Shown: positions 34,389 through 45,525 of the stretch, piece after piece
Layout of the letters: each line of letters opens with the position of its first letter
Position numbering within the stretch: the stretch's first letter is position 1
Origin: Macrolepiota albuminosa
Taxonomy: Eukaryota > Basidiomycota > Agaricomycetes > Agaricales > Agaricaceae
DNA length: 64,000 nt
Assembly: GCA_027475525.1 (NCBI GenBank)
Contig: JAMWFC010000119.1
Span: 62,001-126,000, forward strand
Direction: 5' to 3'
Position numbers and translations under genes: made by a program
The notes under the pieces: model-generated
What the model was told of the DNA's origin: nothing
The model's input: the letters and a program-made list of their open reading frames with translations, nothing else
The model's database searches: none

Positions 34389-35571
34389 AATGACAAATAG
34401 ATCATATATTTATTTATTTATTTATTTATTTACGAACGAACGAGTGAATACTTCGGAGGAGGCCAACGTCCTATGCGCCTCTTCATCTGGGTGGCTGCAT
34501 ACCTGGGACCAAAACAATGTACTGGTTTCAGACAGCAATAACATACTCACGAAGAAATGCTATCACACACAGGTGTGATGATACATACAAACCCTAAGAT
34601 GCCCTTTCGATTTTATGTAGCCGGCAAGCCATAACGCTGACTTAAAATGCGTCGGTAAATGAACAATGGTATTATAATTCAATATTATGACTCACCGGAT
34701 ATTTGTATTAACTCTCTATCTCTCTCTCTCTCCTCTCCCCCCCCCCATCCCCTCCTCCTCATTCAGTCAAAATATAGTTATGCTCTAACCAATCATAATC
34801 AGCATCAAAATCGGCATTGGATGTATTATATATTACCTGTGTTGACCCTAGGGCACCTGTACCCAAAATATGGTTCAAGGTGGCCATGTCTTGTCGTTGA
34901 GGATAGTGAAACCAAAGTCACGCTTGCCAATAATTGGCAGTCTATTTGGCGATCACGTTCCATGTGGATCCGCTGATGCCAAGCATCCGATGATCGGCAG
35001 TCTATTCGGCGATCACATTCCATGGGGGTCTGCTGAATGCCGAGCATCTTAGGATTGACCCTGTATGTGATCGGTGATATATTATACCATTTGAGGCTTT
35101 GGAACGACACACTGCGTAGGTCTCACGCAACCGGCAAGGAGTCTAAGTGAGTAATGACATTCCCATTCATCCTTTACGTTCAATTTTTACGACCTTTATA
35201 TTGTATAAGCGTTGCATATGACATTCACAACACATCGTTCCCATCCATCCTTTACGTTCAATTTTTACGACCTTTATATTGTATAAGTGTTGCATATGAC
35301 ATTCACAATACATGAAACAGTAAATGACGAAAACGCACTTGAGAAGTTTAGTTAAAAGCACATGAACTTTGCAGAGGATTCAAAACTATCTGTATGGACA
35401 CAACACTCTTATTGTTACTTATGTACAAACTCGGGGTTTATTTTTATTTATTCATCTAAGCGATGTGGTGGTGGCTATGTATTTATAGCGGTAATAGAAG
35501 TAGAATCTTGATGCCATCATAACGAAAGGGTAGATAAGAAAAACATTTTGACCATCCATCCTTCTTTGACT
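34389..35571. other. Intergenic with two natural-looking tandem repeats
   Basis: A TTTA microsatellite (about 34404-34432), a C run (about 34736-34747), an imperfect 60-bp tandem repeat (about 34936/34996, around 'ggcagtctatt') and an imperfect 78-bp one (about 35171/35249). Unlike the 77-bp duplications these two carry several mismatches. No gene was recognised. Confidence 0.6.
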
Positions 35572-37692
35572 ATGTCGCACCACTCTACCCCTAACCGTTC
35601 GCCTATGCCACCCCCACCTGGTGATAACTCAACTGCGTCATGGCTATGCTACAAGGAGTGCCAAGAAATATATGAGCGCTGTCTAGACGAGCGGCGGATA
35701 GCAGCCCTTTTCCAGCAGCGTAAGTAGTTTCCTGGCATGTCTGCATACTCACCAGGCATGCCCTCCCCCCCCAGAGATGGCAGGCCAGTCTATGGGATCA
35801 AGTTCATCAACACTAACATCCGACCCATTGGCACCAGAGAGGAGCACGCAGACAGCCGGTCTGAGCAGCTCAGTCCAATCAGCACCTGCTGCGAGCTCGT
35901 CAACGCGTACTGAACAGCCTGTTCTCAGGCCCGGTCAGGTACGGCGAGTCCCGGCAACAAAGCGGATCCCTCAAGCCGATGTGACACCGGAGCAATTTGC
36001 CGCGGCCCAAAACCGGCACCGTGGCCCTCCCACCCTCAAGTGGTGTCAGAACAAGGGTCCTGTGAGTGTTCTCCTGGCCCGGTCGTGCGTCCTAACCATC
36101 ACCAGTGCTCGTTATGCTCATGTTGAGGTGAACCATGCAAATTCGAGGCACCAGTGGCAAAATCTCGCAGGGATAATTCTGTGTGTGTTTCCTGTCAAGC
36201 CTGGCATGAGCGATGCTCCATGGCTCAGGCATGGAAGGCATCTTGCATGAGCAAAGAACAGGGGTGGGACATGACCTGGGTGCTGAGCCAGTTGGCTAGT
36301 GCATCCAGATTGAGTGCCGAGGAGTTGGGTGGGGCACAGGCTGGGAGTTCATCGAGAGGAAGGAAGGCGAAGGCGTTGACTACACAGCAGGATAAGGGGA
36401 AGCGCAGAGCTTCACCTGCATTGACAGAGGAAGCGCCGACAGCTCGGCAGGATAAGGGAAAGCGCCGAGCATCGCCGGAGCTGTACTTCAGGGAGGCAAG
36501 GAATTCAGGTTCGATATTATTTAATCGCATGCACGGATACGCAAATACAAAGTCATTGAGTGGGGGTAATATGCCCAGGTCAAAGGGTGAGGAGTCAAGT
36601 GGAGCGCGGCTTGAGGGTTCATTGAAGGATGTGGGGTCGGTTGAGGCGCAGACTGAGGGTTCGTTGCAAGGAGGAAGGGTGGAAGCGTCGTCTCCGCAAC
36701 AGGACAAAGGGAAGCGCCGAGCTTCGACCGAGTCGGTGGAGATAATAGGGTACAAGCGTGCGCGGAGGTCCCCAAGCTTGGACATGTCGGATATCTGTGA
36801 AATCCCCCTGATACCTGCCCAATCGTCTATTGATGAGGAAACGTGCCAGCAGTTGCAAGAGGCCATGGCAAATGGGTACCGGGTAACATTACAGCTGCAC
36901 CACATGCAAGAGGATCTTCAGCAGGAACAACGCGCTCAGGAGGCCATGCGGGAAGAGAGGAATGTGGCTATTCATGACAGAGACAGAGCATTTGGAGACA
37001 GGGATGCCGCTTTAGTGGCATGCATGGCTATCGAAGATGAGTTGGCTGGGTTGCAAGCGCGAGTAGAGAATATCGAGAATCGAGGGTCAGACAATGTGGC
37101 ACCTGGGGCGTCGGAGATAGAGGAGGTACAACAGGCGATATGGCAAGTGGAGACGGCACAGCCATGGATTTTAAGGAGGAGGAACTGGCTGTTGAACGTG
37201 TTGGCATCGTCCCATGAAGATGTTATGCGTAAGTGACCCTATGTCCCATACCATATACCTGATACATCTTCACGCCCAGGAATGGTGCGCGAGTACCGAC
37301 TGTTATTGGACGGTAGTTCCTCGGCGTTCGCCCTCATCCAGCAAGGGCTGCCCCAGCAGATCCCACCAGAGATTACGCAAGGAATCGATCAGTTGGGAGG
37401 TCTGTTAGCAGCGCACCGACGCAGGAATGCAGTGACACCGGGAACTTGGATGGAAGTGGCAGCGGACGCTGGCCAGCCCATGCCAACACGGAATGAAATA
37501 ATCACGATGTTGGTATCAACTTTAGAAGAAGAAATGACAACAGCGGAGGCGGGTGAAGCCGCAGTGATGGCAGCAATAACGGGCAGAGGGGCAGTGGCAA
37601 CAGCGGCGATGGTCAAAGCGGAAGCAGCAGTGACGACGACCATGGAAGAGACGGAGGAGGAAGATGAGGTTGGGAGGAGGCCCCTATCATAA
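35572..37692 (+). CDS. Cys-rich (zinc-knuckle-like) and coiled-coil protein
   Basis: The start ATG at 35572 gives a phase-consistent first exon 35572-35719 (MSHHSTPNRSPMPPPPG), an intron 35720-35774, then MAGQSMGSSSSTL. The central Cys cluster (KWCQNKGP, CSLCSC, GEPCKF, CVSCQAWHERCS) probably spans a 44-bp intron at about 36061-36104. One TGA between CSLCSC and GEPCKF (near 36124) suggests either decay or a different splice. Three or four DKGKRRAS repeats follow, then a coiled coil (QLHHMQEDLQQEQRAQEAMR to ENIE) and, after an intron at 37229-37279, MVREYRLLLDGSSSAFALI and an Ala/Glu-rich C-terminus ending at 37692. The KGKRRAS and KRARRS blocks suggest nuclear location. The pattern resembles an expanded agaric family of unknown role. 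Confidence 0.6.
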
Positions 37693-38238
37693 TTTCTTGC
37701 TCGCAACCCTAAATATTGTACATTGTATATGTCGTACTGTATATGGTATATGTTGAACGTTGTATATAGTGTACTACATTGGACTAACGGGCTATACATC
37801 AGGACGGTGTGACACCGACAATGTTTCATTGCGGACGTTGTAAGTGATCGGATGACTTGGACATGGGGCTATACATCAGGACGGTGTGACACCGACAATG
37901 TTTCATTGCGGACGTTGTAAGTGATCAGATGACTTGGACATGCTAATAATTAATTGTATTTAACAAGCCTACGGTATCACAATCAGAAAATTGAAGTATT
38001 AAACAGTGTAGAGGAATAACAAATCATGATACTATGATACCGATTAAGGTGTTTTGGTAATCTTTTTACCTACTGGCAATAAAGCTCAGTTAGCTGAACG
38101 TTGACGATCCAGGTTGGCATAAAGACATCATATACGAAAATATGAACGGTTGACTAGTAGTAAGCACTAATGGCACCCAATTGTGTTTCCTTTGCATAAA
38201 GACATCATATACGAAAATATGAACGGTTGACTAGTAGT
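37693..38238. other. Intergenic with two 77-bp duplications
   Basis: Duplications lie at about 37789/37866 (one mismatch between copies) and 38117/38194; the second overlaps the left end of a MITE. No coding evidence. Confidence 0.6.
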
Positions 38239-38241
38239 AAG

Positions 38242-38481
38242 CACTAATGGCACCCAATTGTGTTTCCTTTAAAAAAAAAAAAAAAAAAAAAAGTGAAAAA
38301 AAAAAAAAAAAAAAGTGAAAAGGAAAACTGTTATGCCATTTCCAATGTATCAATTTCTGATAGAAAAAAGTCTTCAGACAGAGGAAATTTGCTGGTTTCT
38401 ATTGTAAAACCTAGCTACGAAACAGGCAACAGTTTTCTTTGCCCTTTTTTTGATAAGAAACAAATTATGGCCTCAGTAGTG
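38242..38481. mobile_element. CACTA-like MITE, copy 1
   Basis: 240 bp with imperfect terminal inverted repeats starting CACTA (left CACTAATGGCACCCAATTG; right, inverted, CACTACTGAGGCC) and a 3-bp target duplication AAG (38239-38241 and 38482-38484). The interior has long A runs and no coding capacity. Inner arms (aaaactgttatgcc near the left, ggcaacagttttctttg near the right) are also inverted. Ends and duplication length fit the EnSpm/CACTA superfamily. Confidence 0.8.
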
Positions 38482-38899
38482 AAGTATTAATGTAATTATT
38501 AGCTGCACCAATACAAATGATTAATAAAGGGTCTTCTACTATTATTATGAAACCGTTCCACTAAAGACGTTTAATCTATAAGAGCTTTACTGACAATAGA
38601 GCAAAGACGACATACCATTCAATGTTCCTCATGAGAATTGCGCCTAAGGCTCCAATGACGGTGGACACCGAACACCGCATAAACCCAGCAGTGTGTGTTT
38701 AGTCTTGACGTCCAGCTACGGGTATAGAATGTATATATAGATATTCTACTAACTACAATAAAAATAACTAGAAACAGAATGTTTAGTATGAGTGTTTCGT
38801 ATAGAATGTATATATAGATATTCTACTAACTACAATAAAAATAACTAGAAACAGAATGTTTAGTATGAGTGTTTCGATATGCATAAAGTGAACATACCT

Positions 38900-40158
38900 C
38901 TAGTTGAGCATGAAAATATTGGCCTTGACTATGCCCAGATCTACTTGATGAGGTATTGTTACGTTGCCGCACTGCGCATAACATTGAGCAAGTTCAATTG
39001 TCAAGAACACTTCACATACCAAATCCTTTCCACATGAAGTGAAATCAGGCTCGTTAGGCTTGCAGCGTACTATATGTTTGGCGACGATGAGCTTTGTGTT
39101 CCACTCGACCTCTTTCGAAGCATCTGAGTAAGTCCAAACTTCATCAAGCCATTGATTTTCGTGAGTATGGAATGTGGCAACGAGAATTCCTCGTCCATCA
39201 AAAGCTTTCGTTGTGAGATGGGTCCGTTTGTCACGATGCATATAGCTCCTGACTCAAAGTCAATTAATGAGCGAACCAAGAGGTCAAAACATACAGAAAA
39301 ACGAGATGAGTGGGTCTAATGTGATACAGCACATCTGAATACCTCTTCATCACCTGGAGAATCCCCTGACAAGACATGGTGTGCATCTTGATTCCAGAGG
39401 GGCGATGGGAGGATGTGTGAGGGCGCCACAATAGGATATCGCGGTAGTGCTCCATGTGGTAGTAAATTGAGGATGAAAGAACGTGTTGGGTGTCTTTGAC
39501 TGTATGTCTTGCTAGTGCAAACAACAAAACCCCAGTCCATAACAGCATTTGAAAATGCTGAAGTCCGTAACATCATTATACGAGCATCCCGGGAGCACTA
39601 TAGATTATGGCTCGTTGACGCACAACGGCCGCTTAAACAGTGAATGCCTCGCTGGTAAGGGTCGTAGCGTGCCGAGTCGTCTCTGCCATCATACTTAGAG
39701 GGAGGAGCACCACCAAGGGGCACACAAGGGAGCGGATAAAGACATAAAGGAAAAAATAGTGGGACGACGTAGAGAAGCTCGGATTGGAGAAGACATCAAA
39801 TCGAGTAGTACGCGCCTTGGTTTTGGGAAACGAAGCATATAAATACCTCTGCTTAGGCAAGGAGATACTTAGAATCATGATGTCAATGATACGGTGGCGG
39901 TGACCTGTATTCGTCACAAACACATCAATAAGGGATATAGAAACAGCGACAGTGAACGACCACGAGAAAACGCATACAATTCAGAGTAGAGTCTGAAGTA
40001 AGTAGTGGGGGAATCCGAATAACTGTTGGAAGAGTCTGAATAAGAATATTTAACTTTGAGCATAGCCCGTTGTTGCTCCATGTTAGGGAATCCGAATAAC
40101 TGTTGGAAGAGTCTGAATAAGAATATTTAACTTTGAGCATAGCCCGTTGTTGCTCCAT
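38900..40158 (-). pseudogene. Unrecognised gene or remnant, paralogue of the 12.5-kb block
   Basis: The minus-strand block 39241-38900 reads MHRDKRTHLTTKAFDGRG, ATFHTHENQ, LDEVWTYSDASKEVEW and VRCKPNEPDFTSCGKDLVC, matching the 12.7-kb fragment. Possible upstream exons include RHPTRSFILNLLPHGALPR (39576-39316), FPKTKARTTRFDVFSNPSF (39830-39770) and MEQQRAMLKVKYSY (40158, inside a 77-bp duplication at about 40009/40086). A second 77-bp duplication (about 38722/38799) lies just downstream of the block. Splice borders could not be made consistent. Function unknown. Confidence 0.45.
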
Positions 40159-40169
40159 GTTAAGCTGTG

Positions 40170-41879
40170 GTGCATTAATAATTGGTCATAATGACGGCTT
40201 GTCGCATGGCAAACTGTCGAAATCAGTAAGTGCCATGATCTAGTAAATCAATGATTTGTTGTCATATATCTATTGCGCTGGATAACAGACCTCTCAAGTG
40301 ACAATAGGTGTTTATTAGATAGTGGCGATATGCTGAATCTTTCGGAGGGTATATCAGCACTGGTATTCAGGGATCGCTCTCCACAGAAGGCAGCCAAGGA
40401 AATAAGTCATAATGCATGTGTCTGCTCCGATATATGGTTTTCGCGTGGTGGCTATTATCTGAGAAGGCAGCCAAGGAAATAAGTCATAATGCATGTGTCT
40501 GCTCCGATATATGGTTTTCGCGTGGTGGCTATTATCTGTGATCTAATATCGTGTCCTGTCGTGCCTGTACCAGGCAGGACATAGAAAGACTCACAATTAG
40601 TCATCAAAATAGGCCTATTTTTCAGAGACCGCTTGATCTATGGGTCGACTGGACATCCAATACATCTGGCAAGGAAAGAACGTCAGCCAAATAAAATTGG
40701 AACATTACGGACCGAGTGGGTGTAGAGAATGTGTTAAAACAGACCCAACTGTGGCTACATCCTGGCGTATGTAGATATCAAATATTAACATAGTAAAGCT
40801 ACGGAACAAATGACATTAAAAAGGGAAGACACTATTTCCACACATATATGTAACCGTACTAGTATCACATGATGTTAAAAAGTAAATATATTATTCCCAT
40901 GCATCTCTGTAACTGTACAGACTTACGGTAGTATCACATGACGTTAAAAATTGAAGACATTATTCAGCAAGATTTGGTGAAAGTCGATAACAGTAGTCAG
41001 CAAGGATGGGCAGTAAGGAGGGTGTGCCAATAACAAAGTGTGCCTAAAAGAGGTAGGGAGATGAATATGGGTAAGTGCAGCAAGAGGATGTGGGAAGGAA
41101 ACTAGAGGCTTAGCAATGACTAAGCTGCATGATGTCTGCCATAGGTGCAAGGCACATTGGTTCCGTAAGCGCAACTGCGGCAAGCAGGCTAAGAGTGTTC
41201 AGACAATTGGCGACTATGAACTTAGTCAGCTCAAAAGAAATCTGAACTATAGGGTGAACTGAGGGGTGTAAACTGGGGTACTCTGTTCTGTGGTAACTAG
41301 TGACAATGGTAAGTATTTATAGTGAGAAACAAGTTCCTGGTCATCAAGTAGCTTAGAGTCACCAAGAGACGGTGAACTGTAAGTAATATAATTAAATGCC
41401 ATGCATTAAACTAAATGTTGAGAAATGCAGTAAGCAAGCTGTCCATCTGGCCAAGGGAGGGGTGCCAAGAGGTATCAGGTGCCAGGGTAAATGTCAGGCT
41501 GTTCATCACGAGTAAATGACATTATTCCTAATCCACAAGTGCTGTCATTGGCTAGCCATGCCATGTGCTGATTGATTGATGCTGACTGTCAACGCTTGCC
41601 AGTGGCATGATGCCAACTGTTATTCTAGCTGCCACCAGCGCTATCAATGATTGGACCCATTGCTTGCCATGTGTAGCCGTTGGATAAGGCCTAAAATAGA
41701 TAAATTGTGTGCAATAAGTTTGAAATGTGCACGGCAAGGTGTCTGGAACCAATACCAAGCCTGCCATTGATGCACCTAGCCTGTGTGGGGTCCTATCAAT
41801 AGGTAGAGATTGTTAATAACAGTTATTAACATGTTATTAACACTGTATATATACACATGTAAATAAAGGACCACTTATT
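40170..41879. other. Intergenic, repeat-bearing
   Basis: It holds a 77-bp duplication (about 40385/40462) and about three degenerate 60-bp repeats around 'atgacrttaaaaa...attattcc' (about 40800-40970). An LTR-like 3' region before the next MITE includes 'gttattaacatgttattaaca' and a TATA-like 'ctgtatatatacac' (about 41815-41870). No gene was recognised. Confidence 0.45.
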
Positions 41880-41882
41880 CAT

Positions 41883-42085
41883 CACTGCTGGCACCGGATT
41901 GTGTTTCCATTGGAAAAATTAGAAAAGAAAGCTGTCATGCAATTTCCAATGTGCCAATTTTCAAAAGAAAAAGGCACTTTCCTTTGTTGAATGACTCTTT
42001 TTTTGGGAAATTAATACATCGGAAATAGCATAACAGCTTTCTTTTACCCTTTTTCCACTGGAAACACTTTCCAGTACCAGCAGTG
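41883..42085. mobile_element. CACTA-like MITE, copy 2
   Basis: 203 bp. Long inverted arms: the left starts CACTGCTGGCACCGGATTG, and the right, inverted, starts CACTGCTGGTACTGGAAAG. The similarity continues about 75 bp inward (aagaaagctgtcatgcaatttcc against aagaaagctgttatgctatttcc). Target duplication CAT (41880-41882 and 42086-42088). Noncoding. The arms resemble MITE copy 1 (attgtgtttcc). Confidence 0.88.
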
Positions 42086-42389
42086 CATCAAGCCCTACGT
42101 TGACTCACATGACTTCAGTTTATATTTTCCAGCTACCGGTGTTTTGTATTCTTCATCTATGGTGCAGGTCACTTAGAGACCACCAAAGTGTGACAAATAA
42201 TATTGTACCTTCAAAAATTGATATTTTTTTATCTGTCTTGCCAAAATGCTCCTTTTAACGAAGAGAACAGAATCCCAAGACAAATTTTTTATACTTTCAA
42301 AACTGAAGGAGCCATATTTCTTAGACACTCCAATTTGGCATTTCCTTATGGGGTAGTACCTAATAAGGAAATTATCTATTTAATTAGGC

Positions 42390-42545
42390 ATTGAATATCT
42401 GTGCCACCGTCTCTGGAACACGTCGGTGGGACTTATACTTTGTAGAGCTAAACTGTTTGACCTTGACCTGAGCTTCTTGAGTTCCAAGCCCTTCACGATA
42501 AGCATCCATCCATCTGTGCATCCAGTGTTGCCATTTTCGAATAGT
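42390..42545 (-). pseudogene. Short C-terminal coding fragment, unassigned
   Basis: One minus-strand frame reads HRWMDAYREGLGTQEAQVK, then KQFSSTKYKSHRRVPETVA and a stop at about 42391. It looks like the end of a real protein (basic, ordered, no repeats) but I cannot name the family and found no upstream exons. Confidence 0.35.
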
Positions 42546-42849
42546 AATGCTAGGTATGTGTAACTACATTACTATTAACAATATGATCTACTAAATACGA
42601 AACGCCAGTCTGATCACTGAGTCTGAATCTCTACGAACATAAGTCTGTACATTCCCTGCGAGTAATCAACTGTGACAGTGAGCGGGGCTCACCATGTGGC
42701 CATGGATTGTGTCTCACCAGTAAAAAAGAGTTACAACAGAGATAAATGGTGGCAACGAGGCGTGAGATGCGCGAAGCTGTTTGCAACAATGCCAGTGGTG
42801 AGACAAGTTCTGTAATGTAAGAGAGTGACGATGCGCTCACCTGAGCAGC

Positions 42850-45100
42850 CGATGGGAGGAAGATACTCTCTGGGATCCTTTACAACATCGATCAACCATC
42901 CATCCTCTCGTTTCAAGAAAAGCGTCTACGTACTTTCTGTGCATGCTGCACAATCACAACACCAAGGAAAAATCGTACATCCCAAGCGCCGTATTGAAAA
43001 GCCTATCCACATCAACCAAAGAGATGATTTACTTGACTGCATCCTCAACAACTTCGGGATCAATTTCTGCTTAATTCATGAGCCCCATCATGAGCGACGA
43101 CAAGATGAGATCTGACCTCGCAAACAGAGCATGAGGGACAACCCAGCCTCATTTTCGGGCGGCGTTTTGACGACGTATGCCATCAATATTGAGTTCCGCT
43201 TGAGGTCCTTTCTCTCTAGCTCTACTCTGACAGCATCACAGAGCTTGGCAATATTTTCCGTCAGCTGCGAGCCCCATCTATACGATAGTGAGGTTAAGAC
43301 CAAGCAGATGACAATAAACCTAGAAGACCCACCCTAAACTGCTCAAGAACAAGTTGATATGATCAACCTCGCTAATCCTGTTCCACAATTGACGAAATTC
43401 GTTTCAAAAACTTGGCCTCGTCATGTTCAACGAGAACGTTAAGATCAATGCGGTGCTTTCGACATGCGAAGAACGCTTTGCGGTAATCACCTCTGTTTAT
43501 TCGTATAGTCAAAAAATAAATTATAAATTAAATTGCGTGCGAAAAGAAAAGTTCATCCACCTACGCGTCAATATCCTGCTTGACAACTTTGATAACCAGA
43601 GGACGCGGATTTATCGTCCCCTGGGCATCTGCAGAACAAGCGCCATAGCGCTGGGCACGGCGACGACGACAATCCTCGAACCGCGTTCGACACGGCGGGT
43701 CTCCCACTCCGTCTTCTCTTGCTTCATCTCCACATCCTGAGACGCCGCCAGTAGGCCACTCAAACTCGTCGCAGGGACGAAACGAGCATCATGCGCGGTT
43801 GTAGCGAACGATGAGAGGAGGAGAGTGAGATGGAGGTGGGACGTTCTCGATTCGGAAGGGTGTCAGTAGGATTTTACTTACAAAGCCAGTCAACAAAATC
43901 TTTTAAATGAATAGATAGTAGGACGGGTGCTTACTTCCATCAAAGACAGTAACTGCGCCTGAGTCTATTGGGGGCCCGGAGGGCGATATGAAAGTGACTC
44001 ATGCATATTTTCGTTGAACGAAGGCAGCTGTATGAACTATGTTAGGGCACGATCACTCGAGTGAAGCAGGAGTACTTTTGGTGGTTAGTATGAGGTGTAA
44101 AGCTTGTTCTGGATGCCAGGAGACCGAGGTGAATCGTCCAACTTGTCCATCAACAGCGGGAGCTTCAATCTCTTGCTTCAAATACCTGGGATAGATGTTA
44201 GTTGGGTCTCCAGAGAGATAGCCAGGTTACAAGACGCACCAGTAATAATCGCCCGTGGTCCAGAGTTGTACTTGAGAGAGAGAGAGAGAGAGAGAGATAT
44301 GAGTGTATGCATTGCTAGTTCTTAGAAGTGGAAACCATACCAACATCTCCTTCGTCCCTTTCTACCCAGACCGCAAGAACATTCGAATCCGAGCTCCAGC
44401 TCAACTCCCTTCCGCGATACCCCCACTTGCCAACGTCCTTTCCCTTTCCAGCTAAATCCACAGCTCTAATCCCAAACTCCCCATGCCTCAACCAATTCCT
44501 CTCAAAAAAAACCACATAGTGACGCCCCTCCGTCCCGGCACCACCACCTTCGAACCCAAATCGCTGCGTCCCAGCCATCAAATTCCCAGACGGGCGCCAT
44601 GCAAGCATGTGTTCGAGGCCAGGGACAGCCTCCGAGGTGGACTGGAGTTTTCCATCGCGGTCGTATACACGCAACGTCCGCTTGCGCATGGAGTTGGTAG
44701 GAGAAGGCGGGGAAAGGGCAGAGACGACGAAGAAGGATCCGTCGCCGCGCCAACTTATACGTGGGGCGAGGTCGTCGTCTGGGCTTGAGCCGACCAGTGT
44801 TTGAGTGGGTGTTTGAGCGGCGGCTTTACCCAGAGAACCGTGGAACTGGGTTTGCTTCGAGCCCCAGCCGACGTTGATAGGAGCATCTGTAGCACTGGTT
44901 AGACGGTGGTAATGGGGGATCGAAATGGCGCACGAGCTTACCGTGTGTGTGAAGGAATTCTCCTTGACAGTGAGGATGAGGAAGGGTGCGGAGCTTGGAC
45001 GGCTCAAGGAACGAGTGGAGCATCAGTGGACGCAGGAGCCTTCCGGCGGGCTGCAAGGCAACCAGGGCCAAAGTCAAGAGTTATCTGGGGGCATGCCACT
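42850..45100 (-). pseudogene. ELP1: Elongator complex protein 1 (Elp1) remnant
   Basis: Elp1 is the WD40/TPR scaffold of Elongator, which modifies wobble uridine in tRNA. Minus-strand pieces follow Elp1 order: INVGWGSKQTQFHGSLGKAA, ISWRGDGSFFVVSAL, VPGLEHMLAWRPSGNLMAG, VFFERNWLRHGEFGI (45007-44337), LWTTGDYYW, YLKQEIEAPAVDGQVGRFTS, DSGAVTVFDG, KILLTPFRIENVPPP, ALVLQMPRGTINPRPLV, FFACRKHRIDLNVLVEHDEA, CDAVRVELERKDLKRNSIL, VDRLFNTALGMYDFSLV, HAQK-DPREYLP. The N-terminal WD40 start and the C-terminal TPR part are missing. The frame is broken at least by a frameshift near 43375, a TAA near 43030 (in DAVK-IISL) and a further shift near 42960. Several introns keep good borders. It looks like a truncated, dead copy. 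Confidence 0.85.
44274..44300. repeat. GA microsatellite
   Basis: About a dozen GA dinucleotides inside a predicted intron of the ELP1 remnant, next to its acceptor. Confidence 0.85.
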
Positions 45101-45525
45101 TGAGGTGATCAGAGGCGACGTGAGTGGGGCTAGAGGATGTATTTATAAATGAAACAGGAACAGTAATCCATAGGACTGGTAAGTGTCATGGAATATAGGC
45201 AAGTAAGTAGACAACTGAGCGTACTTACATTGCCTTTTACAGCCTCAGCTTCATCCTCCGTGTTTTCCTTCCGTGTCGTCTACGTGACCCTGGATGGCAA
45301 CCGTACACTACCTGTTCTTCTGCCGCTGAGAATATCACGGATGACCCGGTGTCAATGTGATCAAAGCAAAGAATGATGGATTTGAAGAGCCCCTACCTTA
45401 TTTGTCTTTCGTTTCCTCCCTTCAATACCACAGCCAAGTGATTAGTAAATCATTATCAATCCATAATCATCATTTGATTCGATTCGTGGAAGAACGGCCA
45501 CGTATAACCATCTTTCCTACTCACA
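45101..45525. promoter_or_regulatory. Intergenic region upstream of the DUF6535-ankyrin gene
   Basis: No coding block or repeat is recognised. By position it should include the promoter and 5' leader of the gene starting at 45526; no clear TATA element stands out. Confidence 0.35.

Noticed and set aside
36225..36905. 226-codon minus-strand frame
   Set aside because: It is antisense to the plus-strand gene with its KGKRRAS repeats and coiled coil, and has no family features of its own.
44483..45152. Several plus-strand frames opposite ELP1
   Set aside because: The minus strand matches Elp1 in order and motif; the plus-strand frames are antisense shadows.
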